Shown one piece after another: positions 40,402 through 48,576 of a stretch of 64,000 bases of DNA (the first letter of the stretch is position 1; every line of letters begins with the position of its first letter). A program made the position numbers and the translations under genes. The notes below the pieces were generated by a model that searched no databases, had not been told where the DNA came from, and saw nothing but the letters and a program-made list of their open reading frames with translations. Origin of the DNA: Streptomyces lucensis JCM 4490 (GTDB lineage: Bacteria; Actinomycetota; Actinomycetes; Streptomycetales; Streptomycetaceae); assembly GCF_014650035.1 (NCBI RefSeq), contig NZ_BMUE01000001.1:248001-312000 (forward strand), given 5' to 3'.

Positions 40402-42362
40402 TGGCAACGGTCACCGCAACAGCCCCCCGCACGGCCCTCCCCGGCTTCCTGAGAAGCCGTGCCACGGCCAAGCTGCTCACCCTGGCCGCCGTGGCCGCGC
40501 TCCTCGCCCCGCTGCTCAACGCCCGCTGGGGCAGCGGCTCCTGGCCCCACGCCCTCACCGTCGACCTCTCCAAGCCCCTGGCCTCCGCCAGCGACTGGGT
40601 GATCGACAACCGGGACAGCCACCCCCTGTTCCTCTACTTCTTCGGCTACATCAGCAACGCCGTCGTCCTCCTCGTGCGCGCCGTCTACCTCACCCTCCTC
40701 GCCGCGGGCTGGGCAGGCGTCACCGCGTTCGGGGCCCTGGTCGCCTGGCGGGTCGCCGGTGTCCGGCTGGCCGCCGGCACGGCGGCCGCCCTGCTGGCCT
40801 GCGGAGCCCTCGGCATGTGGGTGCCGACGATGCAGACCCTGGCCCTCATGGTGGTGGCCGTCCTCGCCTCCGTGGCCGTGGGCGCGCTCCTCGGTCTCGC
40901 CGCCGGGCTGTCCGACCGCCTCGACCGCGCCCTGCGCCCGGTCCTGGACACCATGCAGGTGCTCCCGGCGTTCGCCTACCTCCTCCCCGTCGTCCTGGTC
41001 TTCGGCATCGGCGTCCCCGCGGCCGTCCTCGCCACCGTCGTGTACGCCGCCCCGCCGATGGCCCGCCTCACCGCGCTGGGCCTGCGCGGCGCCGACCCCG
41101 AAGTCCTGGAGGCCGTGGAGTCACTCGGCGCCACCCGCCGCCAGCGGCTGCTGACCGCCCGCATCCCGCTGGCCCGCAAGGAACTCCTCCTCGGCCTCAA
41201 CCAGACGATCATGATGGCGCTGTCCATGGCCGTCATCGCCTCGGTCATCGGCGCCGGCGGCCTCGGCGACCGCGTCTACCAGGCCCTCGCCTCGGTCGAC
41301 GTCGGCGCCGCCCTCGCGGCCGGCATCCCGATCGTGCTGCTCGCCGTGGTCCTGGACCGCGTGACCGCGGCCGCCGGAAGCGGCACCGGGGACGCGGGCA
41401 CCCGCCACCGGACGATCGGCCGGCCGTACGCCCTCGCCGTCACCCTCGGCGTCACCGTCGCCGTGGCGCTGGCCACGCGGCTGCTCGGCGCCCTGGAGTG
41501 GCCGTCCGGCGCCACGCTGGACATCGCCGAGCCGGTCAACCGCGCCGTCGACTGGATGACCGCCCACCTGTACTCGGGAGTCCCGGTCGTCGGCGGCACC
41601 GCCGACTGGGCGGGCCACTTCACCACCTGGGTCCTCGACCCGGTCCGCGACGGCCTGCAGTGGCTGCCCTGGTGGTCGGTGCTGCTGGTGGTGGCCGCCC
41701 TGTCCTGGCTGATCGGCACCTGGCGCACCGCCCTGACCGCCGTCCTCGCCATGGCCGCCATCGGCGTGCTCGGCGTCTGGGAGCCGTCCCTCGACACCCT
41801 CTCCCAGGTGATGGCCGCCGTCGCCGTGACCCTCGTCCTCGGCTTCGCGACCGGCATCGCGGCCGCCCGCAGCGACCGCGTCGAACGCGCCCTGCGCCCG
41901 GTCCTGGACGTCTGCCAGACGATGCCGCAGTTCGTGTACCTGATCCCGGTCGTCGCCCTCTTCGGCGTCGGCCGCGCCCCCGCCGTCGCCGCGGCCGTCG
42001 TCTACGCCCTCCCGGCCGTCGTCCGGATCACCACCCAGGGCCTGCGCCAGGTCGACCAGGCGGCGCTGGAGTCCGCCCGCTCGCTCGGCGCGACCGGACG
42101 GCAGCAGCTGTGGCAGGTCCAGATCCCGCTCGCCCGGCGCGCGCTGCTGCTCGCCGTCAACCAGGGCGTGGTCCTGGTCCTCGCCGTCGTCATCATCGGC
42201 GGTCTGGTGGGCGGCGGCGCCCTCGGCTACGACGTCGCCTTCGGCCTCGCCCAGGGCGACCTGGCGACCGGCCTGGTGGCCGGCGCGGCCATCGTCTGCC
42301 TGGGCCTGATGCTCGACCGGGTGACCCAGCCGACCCGGCGGTCCGCGAAGAAGGGAGCGTGA
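40401..42362 (+). CDS. Fused double permease of the betaine ABC transporter
   Basis: 653 residues, about twice the usual length of ProW/OpuAB. The ATG overlaps the previous stop by one base (TGATG). Two BPD_transp_1 domains lie in tandem, each with its own EAA loop: ESLGATRRQRLLTARIPLA in the first half and ARSLGATGRQQLWQVQIPLA in the second. Each half has its own external segment (RDSHPLFLYFFGYISN; HFTTWVLDPVRDGLQWL). The halves are clearly related, so this is an internal duplication that supplies both permease subunits in one chain. Confidence 0.93.
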   Translation: MATVTATAPRTALPGFLRSRATAKLLTLAAVAALLAPLLNARWGSGSWPHALTVDLSKPLASASDWVIDNRDSHPLFLYFFGYISNAVVLLVRAVYLTLLAAGWAGVTAFGALVAWRVAGVRLAAGTAAALLACGALGMWVPTMQTLALMVVAVLASVAVGALLGLAAGLSDRLDRALRPVLDTMQVLPAFAYLLPVVLVFGIGVPAAVLATVVYAAPPMARLTALGLRGADPEVLEAVESLGATRRQRLLTARIPLARKELLLGLNQTIMMALSMAVIASVIGAGGLGDRVYQALASVDVGAALAAGIPIVLLAVVLDRVTAAAGSGTGDAGTRHRTIGRPYALAVTLGVTVAVALATRLLGALEWPSGATLDIAEPVNRAVDWMTAHLYSGVPVVGGTADWAGHFTTWVLDPVRDGLQWLPWWSVLLVVAALSWLIGTWRTALTAVLAMAAIGVLGVWEPSLDTLSQVMAAVAVTLVLGFATGIAAARSDRVERALRPVLDVCQTMPQFVYLIPVVALFGVGRAPAVAAAVVYALPAVVRITTQGLRQVDQAALESARSLGATGRQQLWQVQIPLARRALLLAVNQGVVLVLAVVIIGGLVGGGALGYDVAFGLAQGDLATGLVAGAAIVCLGLMLDRVTQPTRRSAKKGA

Positions 42363-42363
42363 C

Positions 42364-43323
42364 ATGCGATTCCGTACGACCCTCACGGTGGCCGCCGGCG
42401 CGTCCGCACTCGCGCTGCTGACCGGCTGCGGCGCCGCCGACATGACCAAGCAGGCCAGCCCCTTCGCCAACGCGCGGGGCTCGAAGACCGTCACCCTTTC
42501 CGTGCAGTCCTGGGTGGGCGCCCAGTCCAACGTGGCCGTCGCCCAGTACCTGCTGGAGCACAAGCTGGGCTACCGCGTCGACACCGTCCAGGTCGACGAG
42601 GTGCCGGCCTGGGACGCGCTCAGCCAGGGCCGCGTCGACGCGATCCTGGAGGACTGGGGCCACCCGGACCAGGAGAAGCGGTACATCGACGACAAGGCGA
42701 CGATCGCCCGCGGCGGCGGCCTCGGGGTGACCGGGCACATCGGCTGGTACGTCCCCACCTACCTGGTCAGGCAGCACCCGGACATCACCGACTGGCACAA
42801 CCTGAACAAGTACGCCTCCCTCTTCCGCACCGCGGAGAGCGGCGGCGAGGGCCAGCTGATGGACGGCTCCCCGTCCTACGTCACCAACGACAAGGCGCTG
42901 GTGAAGAACCTGAAGCTGGACTACCAGGTCGTCTTCGCCGGCTCCGAGGCGGCGCAGATCACCCAGATCAAGCAGTTCGCCAAGGAGAAGAAGCCGTTCC
43001 TGACGTACTGGTACGCGCCCCAGTGGCTGTTCAGGAAGGTCCCCATGACGGAGGTGAAGCTGCCGCCGTACAAGGAGGGCTGCGACGCCGACGCGGCCAA
43101 GGTCGCCTGCGCCTACCCGCACACCCCGCTGCAGAAGTACCTCAACTCCGGCTTCGCGAAGTCGGGCGGCGCGGCGGCGGCCTTCCTGAAGAAGTTCAGG
43201 TGGACGACGGAGGACCAGAACGAGGTCTCGCTGATGATCGCCGACCAGAAGCTGAGCCCGCAGGAGGCGGCGGAGAAGTGGGTGGACAGCCACCCGTCCG
43301 TCTGGAAGAAGTGGCTGTCCTGA
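42364..43323 (+). CDS. Glycine betaine-binding lipoprotein (OpuAC/ProX type)
   Basis: 319 residues. Lipoprotein signal with lipobox L-T-G-Cys22. Type II periplasmic-binding fold with VTLSVQSWVGAQSNVAVAQYLLEHKLGY and ILEDWGHPDQEKRY, and several Trp residues (SWVGAQS, IGWYVPTYL, YWYAPQWLF) of the kind that form the aromatic box for quaternary ammonium. Last gene of the operon, one base after the permease stop. Confidence 0.93.
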   Translation: MRFRTTLTVAAGASALALLTGCGAADMTKQASPFANARGSKTVTLSVQSWVGAQSNVAVAQYLLEHKLGYRVDTVQVDEVPAWDALSQGRVDAILEDWGHPDQEKRYIDDKATIARGGGLGVTGHIGWYVPTYLVRQHPDITDWHNLNKYASLFRTAESGGEGQLMDGSPSYVTNDKALVKNLKLDYQVVFAGSEAAQITQIKQFAKEKKPFLTYWYAPQWLFRKVPMTEVKLPPYKEGCDADAAKVACAYPHTPLQKYLNSGFAKSGGAAAAFLKKFRWTTEDQNEVSLMIADQKLSPQEAAEKWVDSHPSVWKKWLS

Positions 43324-43329
43324 GCGGGC

Positions 43330-44052
43330 TCAGCGCAGTGCGGCGGCGATCTCGCGCAGCACGGCCGCGGCCCGTCGCTGGAGTCCCGGCCCGAACGTGA
43401 CGCGAGTGGCCCCCAGTTCGCCGAGTTCGGCGGGCGAGGGGCCCTCGCCGTCCAGCCGGGCCAGCATGTTCAGCGGACCCTGGATGGCCGACCGCAGCAG
43501 CGGCAGCAGCCCGGCAGGGGCGAGGATCGGGTACACGCAGTCCGCGCCCGCCGCCACGTACGACGCGGCCCGCGCCATCGCCTGCTCGGGGTCGCCGTCG
43601 CCGTGGACGAAGGTGTCGATCCGGGCGTTGACGAACAGCCGGCCGGCGGCCGCCGAGCGGACGCGGGCGAGGTACTCGGCGTGCTCGTGCGGGTCCTTGA
43701 GGACGCCGCCCTCGCCCGAGTCCTCGATGTTGCATCCCACCGCCCCCGCCTCCAGGAGCCGCTCCACCAGCTCCTCGGGCGCGAGCCCGTACCCGCCCTC
43801 GACGTCCGCCGACACCGGTACGTCCACCGCCCGGGCGATCCGGGCGACCGCCGCGAACATCTCGTCGGCCGGGGTGGCGCCGTCCTCGTAGCCCAGCGAG
43901 GCGGCGACCCCGGCACTGGGCGTGGCCAGCGCCTCGAACCCGGCCGCCACGCACGCCCGGGCGCTCGCCGCGTCCCACGGGCCGGGCAGCACCAGCGGGT
44001 CGCCCTGCGGACGCGGGCGGTGCAGGGCGCGGAACAGCTCCGCCCCGGTCAC
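43330..44052 (-). CDS. Isocitrate lyase/PEP mutase superfamily protein
   Basis: 240 residues from the GTG at 44052, which has GAGGGAG upstream; an in-frame GTG at 44082 overlapping the upstream gene's stop is the alternative. TIM-barrel features: LPGPWDAASARACVAAGFEALATPSAGVAASLGY, SADVEGGYG (metal-binding Asp/Glu), GCNIEDS and LFVNARIDTF. The KKCGH loop of true isocitrate lyases is absent, so this is in the oxaloacetate decarboxylase/PEP mutase-like branch. Probably cotranscribed with the AhpD-like gene. Substrate unknown. Confidence 0.82.
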   Translation of the reverse strand: MTGAELFRALHRPRPQGDPLVLPGPWDAASARACVAAGFEALATPSAGVAASLGYEDGATPADEMFAAVARIARAVDVPVSADVEGGYGLAPEELVERLLEAGAVGCNIEDSGEGGVLKDPHEHAEYLARVRSAAAGRLFVNARIDTFVHGDGDPEQAMARAASYVAAGADCVYPILAPAGLLPLLRSAIQGPLNMLARLDGEGPSPAELGELGATRVTFGPGLQRRAAAVLREIAAALR

Positions 44053-44078
44053 GGCCGGCGCTCCCTCGGCGGGACGGC

Positions 44079-44579
44079 TCACGCGTGCTGCCCCGGCTGG
44101 TAGTGGCCCGGGGTCATGCGGGTGGTCACGCCGAACCGGTTCCACGCGTTGATCACCGTGATCGCGGCGATCAGCCGGGCCAGCTCGGCCTCCTCGAAGT
44201 GCTTCGCGGCCCTGTCGTACACCTCGTCCGGCACGAAGCCGTCCGTCAGCACGGTGATCGCCTCGGTCAGCTCGATCGCCGCCAGCTCCTTCTCCGTGTA
44301 GAAGTGCCGCGACTCCTCCCACGCGCTGAGCTGGACGATCCGCTCGACGCTCTCACCGGCCGCGAGCGCGTCCTTGGTGTGCATGTCGAGGCAGAACGCG
44401 CAGTGGTTGATCTGCGAGGCGCGGATCTTCACCAGCCCGTACAGCGCCGGGTCCAGCCCCTGCTTGGCGGAGGCGTCCAGACGGACCATCGCCTTGTAGA
44501 CCTCGGGCGCGTGCTCGGCCCACTTCAGCCGCGGGGCCTGTTCCGCGGCGTACTCGGCGTTTTCCTGTGCAGTGCTCAT
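44079..44579 (-). CDS. AhpD-like carboxymuconolactone decarboxylase family protein
   Basis: 166 residues. The AhpD-type peroxidase motif is complete: Glu-x-x-Cys-like region with Cys60-Ala-Phe-Cys63 and His67 (INHCAFCLDMHTKDAL). Such proteins act as alkylhydroperoxidases or thiol reductants. The ATG lies 6 nt after a TAGGGT -10, so the mRNA is probably leaderless. Divergent from a MocR regulator only 46 bp away, which probably controls it. Confidence 0.88.
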   Translation of the reverse strand: MSTAQENAEYAAEQAPRLKWAEHAPEVYKAMVRLDASAKQGLDPALYGLVKIRASQINHCAFCLDMHTKDALAAGESVERIVQLSAWEESRHFYTEKELAAIELTEAITVLTDGFVPDEVYDRAAKHFEEAELARLIAAITVINAWNRFGVTTRMTPGHYQPGQHA

Positions 44580-44585
44580 GCTTCG

Positions 44586-44617
44586 ACCCTAGGAGCCGGG
44601 CAGCCCAGGGGTATGGT
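44586..44617. promoter_or_regulatory. Overlapping divergent leaderless promoters
   Basis: Leftward TAGGGT (44591-44586) ends 6 nt before the AhpD-like ATG; rightward TATGGT (44612-44617) ends 8 nt before the mocR ATG. The whole intergenic region is 46 bp, so the two RNA polymerase sites must exclude each other unless a regulator decides. Confidence 0.6.
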
Positions 44618-44625
44618 CCATTTCC

Positions 44626-46014
44626 ATGGCGAATCCTTGGGCCACTCTGGGCATCGACCTGCATCTGGAGCCGGCCGGGACCAGCGGGCTGCGCCGCGGC
44701 CTGACCGACGCGCTGCGGGACGCTGTCCGCACCGGCCGCCTCGCCCCCGGCACCCGGCTGCCGTCCTCGCGCTCGCTCGCCGCCGACCTCGGCATCGCCC
44801 GCAACACCGTCGCCGAGGCCTACGCCGACCTGGTCGCCGAGGGCTGGCTCACCGCCCGCCAGGGCTCCGGCACCCGGGTGGCGGAACGCCCGGTGGTCCC
44901 GCCCGCGGCCACCGCTCCCCCACGCCGTACCCCGGGCCGTCCGGAGTACAGCCTCGTGCCCGGCACCCCCGACCTCGCCGCCTTCCCGCGCGCCGAGTGG
45001 CTCAAGGCCGCCCGCCGCGCCCTGGCCGCCGCCCCCCTCGACGCCCTCGGCTACGGAGACCCGCGCGGCCGCCCCGAACTGCGCACCGCCCTCGCCGGCT
45101 ACCTCGCCCGCGCCCGGGGTGTCCGCGCCCACCCCGGGACGATCCTGATCACCGCCGGCTTCTCGCACGCCCTGCGCGTCATCGGCGCGGTGCTCCGGGC
45201 GCGCGGGGCGAGGCCGGTGGCGGTGGAGTCGTACGGGCTCGACGTCCACCGGGACCTGCTGCGGGACGCGGGACTGGCCACACCGGCCCTGCCGTACGGC
45301 GAACTGGGCACGGACACGGGCGCGTTGGACGACGAGGGCGCGGTCCTGCTGACACCCGCCCACCAGTTCCCCATGGGCACGGCCCTGCACCCCGACCGGC
45401 GGACGGCGGTGGTGGAATGGGCGCGACGCACCGGCGCCCTGGTCCTGGAGGACGACTACGACGGCGAGTTCCGCTACGACCGTCAGCCCGTCGGCGCCCT
45501 GCAGGGCCTCGACCCCGACCGGGTCGTCCACCTCGGCACCACCAGCAAGTCCCTCGCCCCCGGTCTCAGACTGGGCTGGATGGTCCTGCCTCCCTCCCTC
45601 ATGGAGGAGGCGGTCGCGGCCAAGGGCCGCAGCGACACCGTCGGCGTGCTGGACCAGCTCACGCTGGCCGAGTTCCTCACCTGCGGCGCCTACGACCGCC
45701 ACGTCCGCTCCGCCCGGCTGCGCTACCGGCGCCGCCGTGACGCCCTCGCCGCCGCCGTGGCCGAGAGCGCGCCCGGCGTCCGGGTCACCGGGATCGCGGC
45801 CGGTCTGCACGCGGTGCTGCGGTTGCCGCCGGGCACCGAACAGGCGGTGGTGCAGGCCGCGAACTGGCAGGGCCTGGCCCTGCACGGACTGTCCTTCCAC
45901 CGGCACCCCCACGCCGTCGCCGAACCGGTCGACGCGCTGGTCGTCGGGTACGGGACGCCGCCGGACAGCGCGTGGGCGGGGGCGCTGGAGGCGCTGTGCA
46001 GGGTGCTGCCGTGA
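44626..46014 (+). CDS. MocR-type (GntR HTH + aminotransferase domain) regulator
   Basis: 462 residues. N-terminal GntR winged HTH (GLTDALRDAVRTGRLAPGTRLPSSR, then DLGIARNTVAEAYADLVAEGWL) and a C-terminal fold-type I aminotransferase domain with GFSHALRVIG, LLTPAHQFPMG, EDDYDGEFRYD and the PLP-Lys motif TTSKSLAPGLRLGW. MocR proteins usually sense PLP or an amine and regulate a neighbouring gene; the divergent AhpD-like gene is the obvious target. Could be GabR/PdxR-like. Leaderless by promoter position. Confidence 0.92.
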   Translation: MANPWATLGIDLHLEPAGTSGLRRGLTDALRDAVRTGRLAPGTRLPSSRSLAADLGIARNTVAEAYADLVAEGWLTARQGSGTRVAERPVVPPAATAPPRRTPGRPEYSLVPGTPDLAAFPRAEWLKAARRALAAAPLDALGYGDPRGRPELRTALAGYLARARGVRAHPGTILITAGFSHALRVIGAVLRARGARPVAVESYGLDVHRDLLRDAGLATPALPYGELGTDTGALDDEGAVLLTPAHQFPMGTALHPDRRTAVVEWARRTGALVLEDDYDGEFRYDRQPVGALQGLDPDRVVHLGTTSKSLAPGLRLGWMVLPPSLMEEAVAAKGRSDTVGVLDQLTLAEFLTCGAYDRHVRSARLRYRRRRDALAAAVAESAPGVRVTGIAAGLHAVLRLPPGTEQAVVQAANWQGLALHGLSFHRHPHAVAEPVDALVVGYGTPPDSAWAGALEALCRVLP

Positions 46015-46056
46015 GGCGAGGGGCCGAGGCCCCGTCGTCGAGCGCCGCCGGAGGGC

Positions 46057-46893
46057 TCACGCCTCGTCGGCGACCGGCGCCTCCCCGAACCGCGCCAGCG
46101 CCAGTGCCCCCGCCACCGCCACCGCGAACCCGAGGACCGCCAGCCAGGCCAGGCCCTCGCGGGTGCGGTCGCCGAGCCAGACGACGCCCACCGCCGCCGG
46201 GCCGATCGTCTCGCCGATCACTATCCCGGCCGTCGCCGTCGTCACCGAGCCGCGCTGCAGGGCCGAGGTCAGCAGGATGAAGGCGGCGCCCCCGCCGATC
46301 AGCAGCGCGTAGAGCGCCGGGTCGGTGAGCAGGGCCGCCGGCGCCAGGTCGTCGATCAGCCGGACGGAGACCTCCACCACGCCGAAGCCGAACCCGGCCC
46401 CCAGCCCCAGCACCAGCGCCCGCATCCGCCCGGACAGCCGCCCGCCCAGCAGCGCGAGCACCAGCATGCCGACCGCCGTCGCGAGCATCACCCAGCCCAG
46501 GGCGTCCGGCCCGCCCTGCTCGCCCTCCGGCCCCGAGGCCAGCCCCAGCATCGCGAGCCCGGCGCACACCACACCCACCGCGCGCCACTCCGTGCGGCTC
46601 AGCCGCACCCGCAGCAGCCGCGCCGCGACCACCGCCGTCACCGCGAGACTCGACGCCAGGGCCGCACCGACCGCGTAGATCGGGATCGAGCGCAGGGCCG
46701 CGATCTGGAACACGAACCCCAGCCCGTCCAGCGCCAGTCCGGCCAGATACCGCCACTGCTGCATCGCCCGCAGCAGCAGCGCCGCCTCGCCGCCTCCGCC
46801 CGCACCGGCCTGTCGCGCGGCGACCGCCTGCAGCACCGTCGCCGTACCGAAACAGACCGCCGCCCCCAGGGCGCACACCATTCCAAAGAGCAC
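46057..46893 (-). CDS. EamA/DMT family permease
   Basis: 278 residues from GTG 46893; TAGAGT lies 6 nt upstream, indicating a leaderless mRNA. Eight to ten transmembrane helices in two EamA-like halves (MVCALGAAVCFGTATVLQAVA; IPIYAVGAALASSLAVTAVVAARLL; GIVIGETIGPAAVGVVWLGDRTREG). Metabolite or drug export is typical of this family; no substrate inference possible. Divergent from the small lipoprotein gene. Confidence 0.82.
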   Translation of the reverse strand: MLFGMVCALGAAVCFGTATVLQAVAARQAGAGGGGEAALLLRAMQQWRYLAGLALDGLGFVFQIAALRSIPIYAVGAALASSLAVTAVVAARLLRVRLSRTEWRAVGVVCAGLAMLGLASGPEGEQGGPDALGWVMLATAVGMLVLALLGGRLSGRMRALVLGLGAGFGFGVVEVSVRLIDDLAPAALLTDPALYALLIGGGAAFILLTSALQRGSVTTATAGIVIGETIGPAAVGVVWLGDRTREGLAWLAVLGFAVAVAGALALARFGEAPVADEA

Positions 46894-47006
46894 GAAGCGA
46901 CTCTAGGCGAGAGCGAATCCGGCCACCCGCCTCGGGTCACGCCCCGGCCGCTCTCTAGGCTGGCCGCCGGCAACACGTCACGAACGCAAGCGGGGGAGAC
47001 ACCACC

Positions 47007-47357
47007 ATGGCGAACGCACGCCCACGGACGCGCAGGCAACTGCGCTCCACCACGGTCGTCCTCGGCGGCATGGGCCTCCTGGCCACCGCCCTCACCGCCT
47101 GCTCCTCCGACCCGGACAAGCGCTGCGTCGACCGCGACAGCTACACGTACGCCAAGGGCTACAAGGTGGTGTCCGACAAGAACTGCGAGTCCGCCAAGTC
47201 CTCGACGCACGGCATCTGGTACTACGGCGGCAAGAAGAAGGGCTCCTGGGTCAGCGGCGGTTCCCTCACCAAGCCCGGCAAGGGCTCGGGCGGCTCCTCC
47301 GGGCGCGGGGTCCACCGCGGCGGCTTCGGCGGCGGCAAGGGAGGCTCCGGCGGCTGA
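47007..47357 (+). CDS. Small lipoprotein, YgiB-like partner of the adjacent synthetase
   Basis: 116 residues, GGGGGAG 9 nt upstream of the ATG. A Tat-like RRQLRST followed by a hydrophobic stretch and lipobox L-T-A-Cys32. The mature part is small: CSSDPDKRCVDRDSYTYAKGYKVV, NCESAKSSTHGIWYYGGKKKGSW and a Gly/Ser/Lys-rich tail. The pairing with a glutathionylspermidine-synthetase-like gene 14 bp downstream mirrors ygiB-ygiC of E. coli, so the two probably work together at the cell surface. Confidence 0.75.
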   Translation: MANARPRTRRQLRSTTVVLGGMGLLATALTACSSDPDKRCVDRDSYTYAKGYKVVSDKNCESAKSSTHGIWYYGGKKKGSWVSGGSLTKPGKGSGGSSGRGVHRGGFGGGKGGSGG

Positions 47358-47371
47358 CCGCCGGACCCGTC

Positions 47372-48556
47372 ATGGAACGCCGCACGACCACCCCACGCCC
47401 CGGCTGGCAGCAGACCGTCGAGGAGCAGGGTCTCGTCTATCCGCTCACCCGCCACCCCGACGGCTCACTGCGCCCCTACTGGGACGAGAGCGCCTACTAC
47501 GTCTTCACCCTCGACGAGGTCGAGGCGCTGGAGGAGACCGTCGAGGAACTGCACCGCATGTGCCTCGCCGCAGCGGAGCACATCGTGGCCGAGGACCGCC
47601 TCGCCGACCTCGGCATCACCGACCCGCGCGTGGCCGCCGCGGTCACCGAGTCCTGGCGGCGGCGCGCCGAACTCCCCTCCCTCTACGGTCGCTTCGACCT
47701 CCGCTACGACGGCACCGGCCCGGCCAAGCTGCTGGAGTACAACGCCGACACCCCGACCTCGCTGGTCGAGGCCGCGTCCCCCCAGTGGTTCTGGATGGAG
47801 GATCGTTTCCCCGGCGCCGACCAGTGGAACTCCCTGCACGAACGCCTCGTCGACGCCTGGCGCGCACAGGCCGCCCTGCTCCCGCCCGGCAGCCCCCTGC
47901 ACTTCGCGCACTCCAGCGCCGACGAACTCGGCGAGGACCTGATGACGGTCGCCTACCTGAAGGAGACCGCCGAGCAGGCCGGCCTGGCCACCGACTGGCT
48001 CTCCATGGAGGAGATCGGCTGGGACACCCTCTCCGGCCGCTTCGTCGACAACCGGCTCCGCTTCATCCGCGGCATCTTCAAGCTCTACCCCTGGGAGTGG
48101 CTCACCACCGACGCCTTCGCCGGGCACGTCCTCGACACCCTCGACAACGGCGGCGGCACCGGCAGCACCCTGTGGATCGAACCCGCCTGGAAGATGCTCC
48201 TGAGCAACAAGGCACTGCTGGCCGTCCTCTGGGAGCTCTACCCCGGCCACCCGAACCTGCTGCCGGCCCACCTGGACGGCCCCCACGAGCTGGCGCGCAC
48301 CACCGGGTACGTCGCCAAGCCCCTGCTCGGCCGCGAGGGCGAGGGCGTCACCGTCCACGAGCCGGGCACCCCGGCCGTACTCCGCGACGAACCCTGCTGC
48401 TACCAGCAGTTCGCGCCGCTCCCCGCCTTCGACGGCAACCACGTCGTCCTCGGCGCCTGGGTGGTCCGCGACGAGTCGGCCGGCCTCGGCATCCGCGAGT
48501 CCTCCGGCCTGATCACCGACGAGTACGCCCGCTTCCTGCCCCACGTCATCCTGTAG
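47372..48556 (+). CDS. Glutathionylspermidine synthase family protein (YgiC/YjfC-like)
   Basis: 394 residues. ATP-grasp-type C-terminal synthetase domain of the GSP_synth family: RFDLRYDGTGPAKLLEYNADTPTSL, FAHSSADELGEDLMTVAYLKETAEQAG, RFIRGIFKLYPWEWL, IEPAWKMLLSNKALLAVLW, YVAKPLLGREGEGV and GIRESSGLITDEYARFLPH. The N-terminal amidase domain of bifunctional Gss is absent. Actinomycetes lack glutathione, so the amide it forms must use other partners; substrate unknown. Follows the small lipoprotein gene in one operon. Confidence 0.88.
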   Translation: MERRTTTPRPGWQQTVEEQGLVYPLTRHPDGSLRPYWDESAYYVFTLDEVEALEETVEELHRMCLAAAEHIVAEDRLADLGITDPRVAAAVTESWRRRAELPSLYGRFDLRYDGTGPAKLLEYNADTPTSLVEAASPQWFWMEDRFPGADQWNSLHERLVDAWRAQAALLPPGSPLHFAHSSADELGEDLMTVAYLKETAEQAGLATDWLSMEEIGWDTLSGRFVDNRLRFIRGIFKLYPWEWLTTDAFAGHVLDTLDNGGGTGSTLWIEPAWKMLLSNKALLAVLWELYPGHPNLLPAHLDGPHELARTTGYVAKPLLGREGEGVTVHEPGTPAVLRDEPCCYQQFAPLPAFDGNHVVLGAWVVRDESAGLGIRESSGLITDEYARFLPHVIL

Positions 48557-48576
48557 ACGTCCTCCCCGCGGCCCGC

